Shown here piece after piece: positions 24,276 to 33,482 of a stretch of 41,626 bases of DNA (the stretch's first letter is position 1; the number at the start of each line of letters is the position of its first letter). A model generated the notes under the pieces. The model was not told the DNA's origin, ran no database searches, and saw nothing but the letters and a program-made list of their open reading frames with translations. This DNA is from Cupriavidus sp. 2SB. Lineage in GTDB: Bacteria; Pseudomonadota; Gammaproteobacteria; Burkholderiales; Burkholderiaceae. The DNA is taken from NCBI RefSeq assembly GCF_005503625.1, contig NZ_SCMX01000063.1:1-41626 (forward strand), read 5' to 3'. The translations under genes were made by a program, and so were the position numbers.

Positions 24276-25532
24276 ATGGCTATTGTTGACGTCAAGGTTC
24301 CGCAGCTGTCTGAATCGGTCGCCGAAGCGACCATGCTGAACTGGAAGAAGAAGCCGGGCGAAGCTGTCGCTCAGGACGAAATCCTGATTGAAATCGAAAC
24401 GGACAAGGTTGTGCTGGAAGTGCCGGCCCCGTCGGCTGGCGTGCTGTCGCAAGTGATCAAGAACGACGGCGACACCGTGGTGGCCGATGAGATCATCGCC
24501 AAGATCGACACGGAAGCCACTGCTGGCGCCGTGGCCCAGGCAGCTGCAGCTCCGGCACCCGCCGCAGCTGCACCGGCTCCGGCCGCTGCTGCCCCCGCAG
24601 CCGCTACGGCTGGCGGCATCGCCATGCCGTCGGCTGCCAAGCTGATGGCCGAAGGTGGCCTGTCGGCTTCGCAGGTTGCCGGCACCGGCAAGGACGGCCG
24701 CATCACCAAGGGTGACGTGCTGGCCGCTGGTTCGGCTCCTGCCCCGGCTGCCAAGGCTGCTCCGGCACCGGCCGCGGCCAAGCCCGCGCTGCAGCAAGTG
24801 GCAGCCAAGGTGGACTTCGCTGCGCTGGGTGATCGCCCGGAAGAGCGCGTGCCGATGAGCCGCCTGCGTGCCCGTATCGCCGAGCGCCTGATCCAGTCGC
24901 AATCGACCAACGCCATCCTGACCACGTTCAACGAAGTGAACATGAAGCCGGTGATGGATCTGCGCAACAAGTACAAGGATCGCTTCGAGAAGGAACATGG
25001 CGTGAAGCTGGGCTTCATGTCGTTCTTCGTGAAGGCCGCCGTGCACGCGCTGAAGAAGTACCCGATCATCAACGCTTCGGTCGACGGCAACGACATCCTG
25101 TACCACGGCTACTTCGACATCGGTATCGCCGTGGGTTCGCCGCGTGGCCTGGTGGTGCCGATCCTGCGCAACGCCGACCAGATGAGCCTGGCCGACATCG
25201 AGAAGAAGATTGCCGAGTTCGGTGCCAAGGCCCGTGACGGCAAGCTGTCTCTGGAAGAGCTGACCGGCGGTACGTTCTCGATCTCGAACGGCGGTACGTT
25301 CGGTTCGATGCTGTCGACGCCGATTATCAACCCGCCGCAATCGGCCATCCTGGGCGTGCACGCCACCAAGGACCGCGCCGTGGTGGAAGACGGCCAGATC
25401 GTGATCCGTCCGATGAACTACCTGGCCATGTCTTATGACCACCGTATCATCGACGGCCGCGAAGCCGTCCTGGGCCTGGTGGCCATGAAGGAAGCGCTGG
25501 AAGATCCGGCACGCCTGCTGCTGGACCTGTAA
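24276..25532 (+). CDS. sucB: Dihydrolipoyl succinyltransferase (E2 of 2-oxoglutarate dehydrogenase)
   Basis: 418 aa, also called odhB. The N-terminal lipoyl domain carries the lipoylated Lys44 in IEIETDKVVLEV. An Ala/Pro-rich flexible linker follows (about 85-115), then the peripheral subunit-binding domain (AMPSAAKLMAEGGLSASQV...), a second Ala/Pro linker, and the catalytic acyltransferase domain with SYDHRIIDG (H389, D393) near the C-terminus. It transfers succinyl to CoA and forms the core of the complex. Start ATG 24276 has GAGGA at 24260-24264; the frame upstream of it covers the intercistronic hairpin and is non-coding. Confidence 0.98.
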   Translation: MAIVDVKVPQLSESVAEATMLNWKKKPGEAVAQDEILIEIETDKVVLEVPAPSAGVLSQVIKNDGDTVVADEIIAKIDTEATAGAVAQAAAAPAPAAAAPAPAAAAPAAATAGGIAMPSAAKLMAEGGLSASQVAGTGKDGRITKGDVLAAGSAPAPAAKAAPAPAAAKPALQQVAAKVDFAALGDRPEERVPMSRLRARIAERLIQSQSTNAILTTFNEVNMKPVMDLRNKYKDRFEKEHGVKLGFMSFFVKAAVHALKKYPIINASVDGNDILYHGYFDIGIAVGSPRGLVVPILRNADQMSLADIEKKIAEFGAKARDGKLSLEELTGGTFSISNGGTFGSMLSTPIINPPQSAILGVHATKDRAVVEDGQIVIRPMNYLAMSYDHRIIDGREAVLGLVAMKEALEDPARLLLDL

Positions 25533-25575
25533 TCGGTCCTATCCCCAGACAGACCTTGGTCTTTCGTTTGTCGTC

Positions 25576-25599
25576 GTCCCCACGCTTCGGCGTGGGGAC
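25576..25599 (+). other. Perfect 10-bp hairpin with TTCG loop between sucB and lpdG
   Basis: GTCCCCACGC (25576-25585), TTCG, GCGTGGGGAC (25590-25599). The 148-bp gap otherwise shows no ORF. There is no U-tract, so it is probably an mRNA stability/processing element or a member of a dispersed palindrome family. Confidence 0.5.
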
Positions 25600-25680
25600 C
25601 CGGCGAGCGCATCGCCATCGCGATGTGCCCGGATGGTCGCCAACCTGCGGCGGGCATGACGTGCCAAAGAGATAATTCCC

Positions 25681-27105
25681 ATGAGCAAACAATTCGACGT
25701 GCTGGTGATCGGCGCCGGCCCCGGCGGCTACATCGCCGCCATTCGCGCTGCCCAGCTGGGCCTGAACGTGGCCTGCCTGGAAGGCAACGCTTACGACGAT
25801 CCCAAGGGCGAAGCCCGCCTGGGCGGTACCTGCCTGAACGTGGGCTGCATCCCGTCCAAGGCACTGCTGGCTTCCTCGGAAGAATTCGAGAACGCTTCGC
25901 ACCACCTGGCTGACCACGGCATCACCGTGGGCGACATCAAGGTCGACGTGGCCAAGATGCTCAAGCGCAAGGACGACATCGTCGGCAAGATGACCAAGGG
26001 CATCGAGTTCCTGTTCCGCAAGAACAAGATCACGCTGTTCAAGGGCTACGGCAAGTTCGCAGGCAAGGCTGCCGAAGGTTTCCAGGTGGAAGTCAACGGC
26101 GAGACACTGACTGCCAAGCAAGTCATCGTAGCCACGGGTTCGAAGGCTCGTCATCTGCCGGGCATCACCGTCGACAACAAGCTGATCAGCGATAACGAAG
26201 GCGCACTGAAGTACGACTCGGTGCCCAAGAAGCTCGGCGTGATCGGCGCTGGCGTGATCGGCCTGGAACTGGGTTCGGTGTGGCGCCGCCTGGGTGCCGA
26301 CGTGACCGTGCTGGAAGCGTTGCCCGCATTCCTGGGCGCCGCTGACGAAGGCGTGGCCAAGGAAGCCCAGAAGCTGCTGACCAAGCAGGGTCTGAAGTTC
26401 AACCTCGGCGTCAAGGTCAACGAAGTCAAGACCGGCAAGGACAACGTCACTGTCAACTACACGGACAAGGACGGCAAGGACCAGACGCTCGAAGTGGATC
26501 GTCTGATCGTGTCGGTCGGCCGTGTGCCGAACACCGACAACCTGAACCTGGAAGCTGTTGGCCTGGGTGTGGACCAGCGCGGTTTCATCGAGGTGGACGA
26601 CCACTGCCAGACCAAGGTGCCGGGCATCTGGGCAATTGGCGACGTGGTGCGTGGCCCGATGCTGGCACACAAGGCAGAAGACGAAGGCGTGGCCGTGGCC
26701 GAGCGTATCGTTGGCCAGAAGCCGCACATCGATTTCAACACGGTGCCGTGGGTGATCTACACGTTCCCGGAAATCGCCTGGGTCGGCAAGACCGAGCAAC
26801 AGCTGAAGGCCGAAGGCCGTGCCTACAAGTCCGGTCAGTTCCCGTTCATGGCCAACGGCCGTGCGCTGGGCATGGGCGCTGCTGACGGCTTCGTCAAGAT
26901 GCTGGCGGATGCCAAGACCGACGAAATCCTCGGCGTGCACATCGTGGCCGCGAACGCTTCGGACCTGATCGCCGAAGCCGTGGTGGCGATGGAGTTCAAG
27001 GCAGCAAGCGAGGACATCGGCCGCGTTTGCCACCCGCACCCGTCGATGTCGGAAGTCATGCGCGAAGCTGCGCTGGCTGTCGACAAGCGTCAGTTGAATA
27101 TGTAA
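25681..27105 (+). CDS. lpdG: Dihydrolipoyl dehydrogenase (E3)
   Basis: 474 aa, also called odhL. The N-terminal FAD-binding motif is VIGAGPGGYIAAIRAAQLG. The redox-active disulfide is C51/C56 in GGTCLNVGCIPSKALL, the NAD-binding motif is GAGVIGLELGSVW, and the dimer-interface catalytic dyad H453/E458 is in CHPHPSMSEVMREA. It reoxidises the dihydrolipoyl group of E2 with NAD+. It is the third gene of the 2-oxoglutarate dehydrogenase set and probably also co-transcribed with it. A strong terminator follows. Confidence 0.97.
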   Translation: MSKQFDVLVIGAGPGGYIAAIRAAQLGLNVACLEGNAYDDPKGEARLGGTCLNVGCIPSKALLASSEEFENASHHLADHGITVGDIKVDVAKMLKRKDDIVGKMTKGIEFLFRKNKITLFKGYGKFAGKAAEGFQVEVNGETLTAKQVIVATGSKARHLPGITVDNKLISDNEGALKYDSVPKKLGVIGAGVIGLELGSVWRRLGADVTVLEALPAFLGAADEGVAKEAQKLLTKQGLKFNLGVKVNEVKTGKDNVTVNYTDKDGKDQTLEVDRLIVSVGRVPNTDNLNLEAVGLGVDQRGFIEVDDHCQTKVPGIWAIGDVVRGPMLAHKAEDEGVAVAERIVGQKPHIDFNTVPWVIYTFPEIAWVGKTEQQLKAEGRAYKSGQFPFMANGRALGMGAADGFVKMLADAKTDEILGVHIVAANASDLIAEAVVAMEFKAASEDIGRVCHPHPSMSEVMREAALAVDKRQLNM

Positions 27106-27112
27106 TGCATCC

Positions 27113-27171
27113 GTTCACCTTCCGGTGAACCCCGGCGCGCCGCGATTTCTGCGGCGCGCCGTTTTCGCTTT
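27113..27171 (+). terminator. Intrinsic terminator of the sucA-sucB-lpdG operon
   Basis: A first hairpin GTTCACC-TTCC-GGTGAAC (27113-27130) is followed by a perfect 10-bp stem GGCGCGCCGC (27134-27143), loop GATTTCT, GCGGCGCGCC (27151-27160) and the U-rich tail GTTTTCGCTTT. Confidence 0.88.
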
Positions 27172-27202
27172 GCAAGCATCAGAATTTTCGTAGGCCCCCA
27201 CG

Positions 27203-28300
27203 ATGAACGTCACCGAGTTTTACGAGCACGAACTCAAGCAGCGCGGCTATCAGTCCGATGAGGCGCAACTGCGTGCCGTGGCGCGGCTGCAGCATTGCTA
27301 CGACGAATGGGTGGCCTACAAAAGCCGCCGCAACAATACGCTGAAAAAGTGGCTCGTGCATCCTGACGTGCCCAAGGGCGTGTACCTGTGGGGCGGGGTA
27401 GGGCGCGGCAAGTCCTTCCTGATGGACAGCTTCTATTCCTGCGTGCCCGTGGTGCGCAAGACGCGACTCCATTTTCACGAGTTCATGCGCGAGGTACACC
27501 GCGAACTCGAAGAATTACGCGGCAGGCCCGATCCGCTCGACGAGTTGGCAAAACGGATTGCACGACGCTTCCGACTGATCTGTTTCGATGAGTTCCACGT
27601 CAGCGACGTGGCCGACGCCATGATGTTGCACCGGCTGCTGCAACAACTGTTCGACAACGGCGTGCAGTTCGTGATGACTTCGAACTATCGCCCGGACTTG
27701 CTGTACCCGGACGGCCTGCACCGTGATCGCGTGCTGCCAGCTATCGCATTGCTGCAAACCAAGTTGGATGTGCTGAACGTCGATGCCGGCATCGACTACC
27801 GCAAGCGCGCACTGGAGCAGGTAGATGCATACCACACGCCGCTCAGCCGCGAGGCCAGCGCTGCGCTGCGCGATGCTTTCACGTCTATTGCAGGTACGGC
27901 CGACGAATCGCCGATACTGCATATCGAACATCGCGAAATCAAATCGCTGCGCAAGGCCAATGGCGTGGTCTGGTTCGACTTTGCCACGCTGTGCGGCGGT
28001 CCGCGTTCACAGAACGACTACCTGGAAATCGCTTCGCAGTTCCACACCGTGATCCTGTCGGACGTGCCGAAGATGACACCGCGTATGTCCTCTGAGGCGC
28101 GCCGCTTCACCTGGCTGATCGATGTCTTCTACGACCACAAGGTCAAGCTGCTGATATCGGCCGAGGTCCCCGCCGACGAGCTTTACACGGAAGGGCAGAT
28201 GGCCAGCGAATTCCATCGCACGGTCTCGCGAATCATCGAGATGCAGTCGCGCGAATACCTGGAGTCGGAACGACGCGTGATGGACACGTCGCTGACCTGA
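27203..28300 (+). CDS. zapE: Cell division ATPase ZapE (AFG1 family)
   Basis: 365 aa. AAA+ type P-loop GGVGRGKS (64-71), Walker B ICFDEFHVSDVADAMM, and the conserved start YEHELKQRGYQSDEAQ. In E. coli ZapE associates with the Z-ring and destabilises FtsZ polymers, especially under low oxygen or cell-envelope stress. It follows the odh operon terminator by about 30 bp and precedes the cbb3 oxidase locus, so it is probably an independent unit, although its promoter is not obvious. Confidence 0.93.
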   Translation: MNVTEFYEHELKQRGYQSDEAQLRAVARLQHCYDEWVAYKSRRNNTLKKWLVHPDVPKGVYLWGGVGRGKSFLMDSFYSCVPVVRKTRLHFHEFMREVHRELEELRGRPDPLDELAKRIARRFRLICFDEFHVSDVADAMMLHRLLQQLFDNGVQFVMTSNYRPDLLYPDGLHRDRVLPAIALLQTKLDVLNVDAGIDYRKRALEQVDAYHTPLSREASAALRDAFTSIAGTADESPILHIEHREIKSLRKANGVVWFDFATLCGGPRSQNDYLEIASQFHTVILSDVPKMTPRMSSEARRFTWLIDVFYDHKVKLLISAEVPADELYTEGQMASEFHRTVSRIIEMQSREYLESERRVMDTSLT

Positions 28301-28367
28301 CCTCTGGAAGCCCGCTGTTGTTTGTGGGAAACCGGTGGCGGGAGAATCCGCCCCGGTAGTTTCTGAC

Positions 28368-28409
28368 TTGACTTGCATCAACGCAGGGTGAGTTTTTTTT
28401 ACCTAATAT
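28368..28409 (+). promoter_or_regulatory. FNR/ANR-activated promoter of ccoIS
   Basis: TTGAC-TTGC-ATCAA (28368-28381) matches the FNR consensus TTGAT-N4-ATCAA at 9 of 10 positions. A -10 TAATAT lies at 28404-28409, putting the start near 28416 and the box centre (28374.5) at about -41.5, the class II activator position. An inverted repeat TTTTTTTACC (28394-28403) / GGTAAAAAAA (28416-28425) flanks the -10. Confidence 0.85.
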
Positions 28410-28432
28410 CCGTTGGGTAAAAAAAGCGCGCC

Positions 28433-31000
28433 ATGCCGTCGATAAATCCTGCCCCCTTCGCGCCATCTCTTTCCGTAGCCAGTGCTGCGAGCCTTCCCGT
28501 CGGCACCAATCACTCGACGGCGACCTCCTCAGATTCTGCATCCGACTGTTTTCACTGTGGCCAGCCTCTCAATGATGCCGCGCCATTAGTCGCGCCTATC
28601 GAAGGGCAACAACGCGTCTTCTGTTGCGCAGGCTGCCAGACGCTCGCGCAGACGCTCCATGCGGCCGGTTTTGGCCACCTCTATCGCGACATCACCCGCT
28701 TTGCCCGCCCACTCGATGCCGAGGCCCGGCGTGAGGCCGAGCCAATTTGGGCGGCTTACGACACGCCCGAGTTGCGCGGCCAGTTCGTTCGCGAGTTGGG
28801 CGACGGGCGTTGCGAGATTACGCTCGCGCCAGAGAACATTCGTTGTGCGGCCTGCGCGTGGCTGATCGAACAGCATCTGAATCAGTTGGAAGGCGTGGAG
28901 TCGGTGGTGGCGAACGTGGCGACACGCCGCGTTGTCGTGCGCTGGCGCGCGGCATCGCAGGGTGTGGCGGCACTACTTGGCAGGTTGGCGGACATTGGCT
29001 ACACGGCCTGGCCGTTCGAGGTGTCGCGCACGGATCGGCAGGATCGTCGCGAGCGGCGCGGCTTGCTGATGCGCATGGCCGTGGCGATGCTCGGCATGAT
29101 GCAGGTGATGATGTATGCGTGGCCGCTCTATACGCATGAAGCCACGATCGATCCCGGCCAACTTCAGTTGATGCGCTGGGCCAGCTTTGCGCTGACGCTA
29201 CCGGTGGTCTTCTATTCGGCCTCGCCAATCTTTGCAGGAGCCTGGCGTGCGCTGCGGCAGCGCCATATGGGGATGGACGTCCCCGTGGCGATTGGCGTTG
29301 CTGCCGGCTTCCTCGCCAGCGCCGTGGCAACGGTGCGAGGCATCGGAGAAGTCTATTTCGATTCGGTCACGATGTTCGTGGCATTCCTGCTGCTGGCGCG
29401 CTATCTGGAATTGCGTATGCGCCAGGCCTCGCGCAGTGGTGCCGAGATGCTCGCGCGGCAACTTCCCGCTACCTGCGAGCGTATCGCCCATGGTGGCGGG
29501 CAGGGCGAGCGCATCCCCGTGGCACGGTTGCAGCCCGGTGACCGGATTCGGGTCAAGGCCGGCGAGATCGTGCCTGCCGATGGTGTGGTGGTGGCCGGTG
29601 CGAGCGAGATAGATGAATCCATGCTGACCGGCGAGGCGCGCCCGGTGACGCGTGAAATAGGCGATGCGGTGCTGGCAGGTTGCTTCAATGCCGCGAGTCC
29701 GCTGGAAGTGCGCATTGACCGGATCGGTGCGCAAACGCGATTGGCCGAGATCGTTGCAGTCCTGGACCGCGCGCTCGCTGACAAGCCACGGCTCGCCCAA
29801 CTGGCGGATCGGGTGGCCGGATGGTTCGTGGGGCTGCTGCTGCTGATGGCAGCCGTAACAGGGTTGGTTTGGGCCGTCTGGATCGATCCGTCACGTGCGG
29901 TGCTGGTGACAGTGGCAGTGCTGGTGGTGAGTTGTCCGTGTGCGCTGTCGCTGGCTACGCCGGCGGCGCTGGCGGCGGCCGGTGCGGCGTTATCGCGGCG
30001 GGGCGTGCTGTTGACGCGCGCTCATGCGCTGGAGACGCTGGCGAGCGTCACCGACGTGATGCTCGATAAGACAGGCACGTTGACCGAGGGACGATTCGCG
30101 CTCGTCGAAACGCAAACTTTCGGCGATCTCGATGCGGCGGGCTGCGCGCAGATCGCTCGGACCCTCGAACGTGGCGGCGAGCATCCGATCGCACGGGCAT
30201 TTGCCGAGCCGGCGGGCACGGCCGGCGATGCCTCACTGACAGTGACAGATCTGCGCAACGTGCCGGGGCAGGGGCTGGAGGCAACAGTCGATGGCCGTAA
30301 GGTGCGTCTCGGTCGTCGAGAATTCGTAGCGGTTTTGTCAGGCGATGTCAATGGGGGCGTCGCGCGGTTGGATGCCGGACACCCCGGCGCAACCGAAGTC
30401 TGGCTTGGCGATACCCACAATATCCTCGGATGCTTTCGACTTGCCGATGTCGAGCGGCCGCAGACCGCCGCGCTGCTGTGCCAGTTAAAAGCGCTCGGTG
30501 TGCGCTGCCACCTCGTTTCCGGCGACACGGATGCGGCGGTGCGTTGGTGGGCCGGGCATTTCCAGATAGCAACTGCGGCAGGCGCCGTGACACCTGAGGG
30601 CAAGCGTGAGTATGTCAGCGCACTGCAGCGCAATGGCGCGGTAGTGCTGGCAGTTGGCGACGGCATCAACGATGCGCCGGTGCTGGCGCAGGCCCAGGTA
30701 TCGATCGCAATTGGTGGCGGTGCCCCGCTCGCGCAGGCCGGCGCCGATGCGGTGTTGACTCATGGCGGCATCGCGGAGATTGCCACGGCTATTGCCGTCG
30801 CGCGCCGAACGCGCCGCGTCATCCGCCAGAACCTGGGCTGGGCATTTACCTACAACGTGGTCGCAATCCCGCTGGCCGCAACGGGCTTCGTCACCGCATG
30901 GATGGCTGGCATCGGCATGTCGCTGTCCTCGCTACTGGTGGTGGCGAATGCCTGGCGACTATTGCGCGTGCGCACCGCGACGCGGCCTCGGGAGTCTTGA
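28433..31000 (+). CDS. ccoI: Copper-translocating P-type ATPase for cbb3 oxidase assembly (CcoI/FixI)
   Basis: 855 aa. Cytoplasmic N-terminus with a Cys-rich metal-binding region (CFHCGQPL, FCCAGCQTLA) and an HMA domain whose motif is CAACAW. Eight predicted membrane helices include the CPC metal-site motif VVSCPCALSLATP; the phosphorylation site is DKTGTLTEG and the hinge GDGINDAPVL. CcoI exports Cu for insertion into the CuB site of CcoN. The gene precedes ccoS directly (its TGA abuts the ccoS ATG). No Shine-Dalgarno is visible and the predicted leader is only about 17 nt. Controlled by the FNR-type promoter just upstream. Confidence 0.95.
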   Translation: MPSINPAPFAPSLSVASAASLPVGTNHSTATSSDSASDCFHCGQPLNDAAPLVAPIEGQQRVFCCAGCQTLAQTLHAAGFGHLYRDITRFARPLDAEARREAEPIWAAYDTPELRGQFVRELGDGRCEITLAPENIRCAACAWLIEQHLNQLEGVESVVANVATRRVVVRWRAASQGVAALLGRLADIGYTAWPFEVSRTDRQDRRERRGLLMRMAVAMLGMMQVMMYAWPLYTHEATIDPGQLQLMRWASFALTLPVVFYSASPIFAGAWRALRQRHMGMDVPVAIGVAAGFLASAVATVRGIGEVYFDSVTMFVAFLLLARYLELRMRQASRSGAEMLARQLPATCERIAHGGGQGERIPVARLQPGDRIRVKAGEIVPADGVVVAGASEIDESMLTGEARPVTREIGDAVLAGCFNAASPLEVRIDRIGAQTRLAEIVAVLDRALADKPRLAQLADRVAGWFVGLLLLMAAVTGLVWAVWIDPSRAVLVTVAVLVVSCPCALSLATPAALAAAGAALSRRGVLLTRAHALETLASVTDVMLDKTGTLTEGRFALVETQTFGDLDAAGCAQIARTLERGGEHPIARAFAEPAGTAGDASLTVTDLRNVPGQGLEATVDGRKVRLGRREFVAVLSGDVNGGVARLDAGHPGATEVWLGDTHNILGCFRLADVERPQTAALLCQLKALGVRCHLVSGDTDAAVRWWAGHFQIATAAGAVTPEGKREYVSALQRNGAVVLAVGDGINDAPVLAQAQVSIAIGGGAPLAQAGADAVLTHGGIAEIATAIAVARRTRRVIRQNLGWAFTYNVVAIPLAATGFVTAWMAGIGMSLSSLLVVANAWRLLRVRTATRPRES

Positions 31001-31195
31001 ATGGAAACACTGTATCTGCTGGTGCCGATGAGCCTGGTGCTCGCCGCGTTGATCGCGGGTGCCTTGTGGTGGGCCTTGCATGCCGGCCAGTACGACGATC
31101 TGGAGCGTCCCGGCGAAGCCATTCTTCTCGACAACGATACCCCTGCGGATTTGACTCGTATCGGGCGTTCGTCGCGCGGGTCGGACAAGTCTTAG
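31001..31195 (+). CDS. ccoS: cbb3 oxidase maturation protein CcoS
   Basis: 64 aa with one N-terminal membrane helix (about residues 5-28), then the CcoS signature ALHAGQYDDLERPGEAILLD and a polar tail. In Rhodobacter CcoS is needed for heme/Cu cofactor insertion into CcoN. It begins at the base after the ccoI stop, so it is translationally linked. Confidence 0.93.
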   Translation: METLYLLVPMSLVLAALIAGALWWALHAGQYDDLERPGEAILLDNDTPADLTRIGRSSRGSDKS

Positions 31196-31277
31196 AAGCA
31201 CTGGGAAAGTGCCTGGGGACAGCGTGGGCGCAACAGACCAACTTATTTGCGCTCGGTTCTCCGGACATGCGGTTGTG

Positions 31278-31317
31278 TTGATCGAAGTCAAGACGATGGC
31301 CGTGCCGTTTTTCTAAA
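31278..31317 (+). promoter_or_regulatory. Second FNR/ANR box and promoter, upstream of ccoN
   Basis: TTGAT-CGAA-GTCAA (31278-31291) matches the FNR consensus at 9 of 10 positions. A -10-like TCTAAA at 31312-31317 would place the start near 31325, with the box at about -41. The 167-bp ccoS-ccoN gap therefore holds an independent oxygen-controlled promoter for the structural operon. Confidence 0.82.
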
Positions 31318-31362
31318 GTCACACCGTCAATAGGTTTATTCTTTCTTAGCTTGGGGGTCTGA

Positions 31363-32811
31363 ATGGCTGTCACCACCGCGTCTCCACGCGTCGACACCTT
31401 CAACTATGGCGTGGTGCGGCTGTTTGCCGTCATGACCGTGGTCTGGGGTATCGTCGGCATGGCCGTAGGCGTTCTGCTTGCGGCGCAACTGATCTGGCCG
31501 GAACTGAATTTCAATACGCCGTGGCTGTCATTCGGCCGTCTGCGTCCACTTCACACCAACGCCGTTATCTTCGCCTTCGGCGGTAGCGCACTGTTTGCCA
31601 CGTCGTATTACGTGGTTCAGCGTACGTGCCAGGCGCGGCTGTTCTGCGGACCGCTCGCCGCCTTTACGTTCTGGGGCTGGCAACTTGTCATCATCGCCGC
31701 CGCGATCACCCTGCCGATGGGCATTACGACTTCCAAGGAGTATGCGGAACTCGAATGGCCCATCGACATCCTGATCACGCTGGTCTGGGTGGCGTATGCC
31801 ATCGTCTTTTTCGGCACGATTGTCAAGCGCAAGACCCGCCACATTTATGTGGCCAACTGGTTCTTCGGCGCCTATATCCTGACCATCGCCATCCTGCATA
31901 TCGTCAACAACATCGAGATGCCGGCGTCGATGTGGAAGTCGTACTCCGCTTATGCAGGCGTGCAGGACGCGATGATCCAATGGTGGTACGGCCATAATGC
32001 AGTGGGCTTCTTCCTGACCACCAGCTTCCTCGGCATGATGTACTACTTCATTCCGAAGCAGGCCGAGCGCCCGATCTATTCCTACCGCCTGTCGATCGTC
32101 CACTTCTGGGCGCTCAACTTCACGTATATGTGGGCGGGTCCCCATCACCTCCAATACACGGCGCTGCCCGACTGGGCGCAATCGCTTGGCATGGTGTTCT
32201 CGCTGATCCTGCTCGCGCCATCCTGGGGCGGCATGATCAACGGCATCATGACCATGTCCGGCGCCTGGCACAAGCTGCGCACCGATCCGATTCTCAAGTT
32301 CCTCGTTGTCGCACTCTCGTTCTACGGCATGGCGACCTTCGAAGGCTCGATGATGTCGATCAAGACCGTCAATGCGCTTTCTCACTACACGGACTGGACG
32401 ATCGGCCACGTGCATTCCGGCGCGCTCGGCTGGGTGGCGATGATTTCGATCGGCTCCCTGTATTACCTCATTCCGCGCTTGTTCGGGCAGAAGGAAATGT
32501 TCAGCGTCCGCCTGATCGAATGGCATTTCTGGATCGCAACCATCGGCGTGGTGTTGTACATCGCCTCGATGTGGATTGCTGGCGTGATGGAAGGCCTGAT
32601 GTGGCGCGCCACGCAGCCGGACGGCACGTTGACTTATGCGTTCGTCGAAGCCGTAAAAGCCAAGTATCCGTTCTACCTGATCCGTCTGCTCGGAGGTATC
32701 TGCTTCCTGGCCGGGATGTTCGTCATGGCCTACAACGTCGTCCGCACCATCGTTGGCAAGCCTGCCGTCGATGCGCCGATTCCGACCAGCCTGCCGGCTT
32801 CCGCCCACTGA
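31363..32811 (+). CDS. ccoN: cbb3-type cytochrome c oxidase subunit I (CcoN)
   Basis: 482 aa, about 12 membrane helices. Catalytic subunit that reduces O2 at a heme b3-CuB centre. Metal-ligand candidates are visible: H64 (RPLHTNAV, low-spin heme), H211 (WWYGHNAVGF) and H261-H262 (WAGPHHLQY) for CuB, Y255 as the cross-linked Tyr, and the H349/H351 pair (IGHVHSGALGW) for the hemes, by analogy with the Pseudomonas stutzeri enzyme. First gene of ccoNOQP; a weak G-rich ribosome site precedes the ATG. Confidence 0.97.
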   Translation: MAVTTASPRVDTFNYGVVRLFAVMTVVWGIVGMAVGVLLAAQLIWPELNFNTPWLSFGRLRPLHTNAVIFAFGGSALFATSYYVVQRTCQARLFCGPLAAFTFWGWQLVIIAAAITLPMGITTSKEYAELEWPIDILITLVWVAYAIVFFGTIVKRKTRHIYVANWFFGAYILTIAILHIVNNIEMPASMWKSYSAYAGVQDAMIQWWYGHNAVGFFLTTSFLGMMYYFIPKQAERPIYSYRLSIVHFWALNFTYMWAGPHHLQYTALPDWAQSLGMVFSLILLAPSWGGMINGIMTMSGAWHKLRTDPILKFLVVALSFYGMATFEGSMMSIKTVNALSHYTDWTIGHVHSGALGWVAMISIGSLYYLIPRLFGQKEMFSVRLIEWHFWIATIGVVLYIASMWIAGVMEGLMWRATQPDGTLTYAFVEAVKAKYPFYLIRLLGGICFLAGMFVMAYNVVRTIVGKPAVDAPIPTSLPASAH

Positions 32812-32827
32812 TCGCGAGGATAGAACG

Positions 32828-33478
32828 ATGTCTCAGAATCAAAGTTTCTTTCGTCACGAGACGCTCGAGAAGAACGTCGGATGGCTGATTGTCGCGACGA
32901 TCATCGTCGTGAGTATTGCGGGCCTGGTGCAGATCGTACCGCTGTTCTTCCAGCACTCGACCACCAAGCCCGATCCCGGCATCACGCCGTATTCGCCGCT
33001 GCGGCTGATGGGCCGCGATATCTATATCCGCGAGGGTTGTGCGGGTTGCCATTCGCAACAGGTTCGCACGCTGCAGGCCGAAACGGAACGCTACGGCCAT
33101 TTCTCGACGGCAGGAGAGTCGGTGTATGACCACCCGTTCCTGTGGGGTTCCAAGCGCACGGGTCCTGATCTGGCGCGCGTAGGCGGCCGCTACTCCGACG
33201 ACTGGCAGCGCATCCATCTGCGCAGTCCGCGTGATGTCGTGCCGGAATCGGTGATGCCGTCCTATCCGTGGCTCGAGAAGACGCCGTTGCCGACCGATTC
33301 GGTGCAGCCGCGTATGCGGGCCCTCCAACGGCTTGGCGTGCCGTACACCGATGCGGAAATCGAGCGGGCACCGGAGGATCTGGTGGGCAAGACCGAGGAG
33401 GACGCGATGGTGGCGTACCTGCAGGGTCTGGGCCTGAACCGCCGCAATGTGCGCGTGGAAGCGGCGCCGAAGGAGTGA
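32828..33478 (+). CDS. ccoO: cbb3-type oxidase monoheme cytochrome c subunit (CcoO)
   Basis: 216 aa. One N-terminal membrane anchor (about 18-40) and a periplasmic cytochrome c domain with the heme site CAGCH (C71, C74, H75). Receives electrons from CcoP and passes them to CcoN. ATG 32828 has GAGGA at 32816-32820; an upstream in-frame extension from 32753 overlaps ccoN and is not used. The gap from ccoN is 16 bp. Confidence 0.96.
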   Translation: MSQNQSFFRHETLEKNVGWLIVATIIVVSIAGLVQIVPLFFQHSTTKPDPGITPYSPLRLMGRDIYIREGCAGCHSQQVRTLQAETERYGHFSTAGESVYDHPFLWGSKRTGPDLARVGGRYSDDWQRIHLRSPRDVVPESVMPSYPWLEKTPLPTDSVQPRMRALQRLGVPYTDAEIERAPEDLVGKTEEDAMVAYLQGLGLNRRNVRVEAAPKE

Positions 33479-33482
33479 AGCC

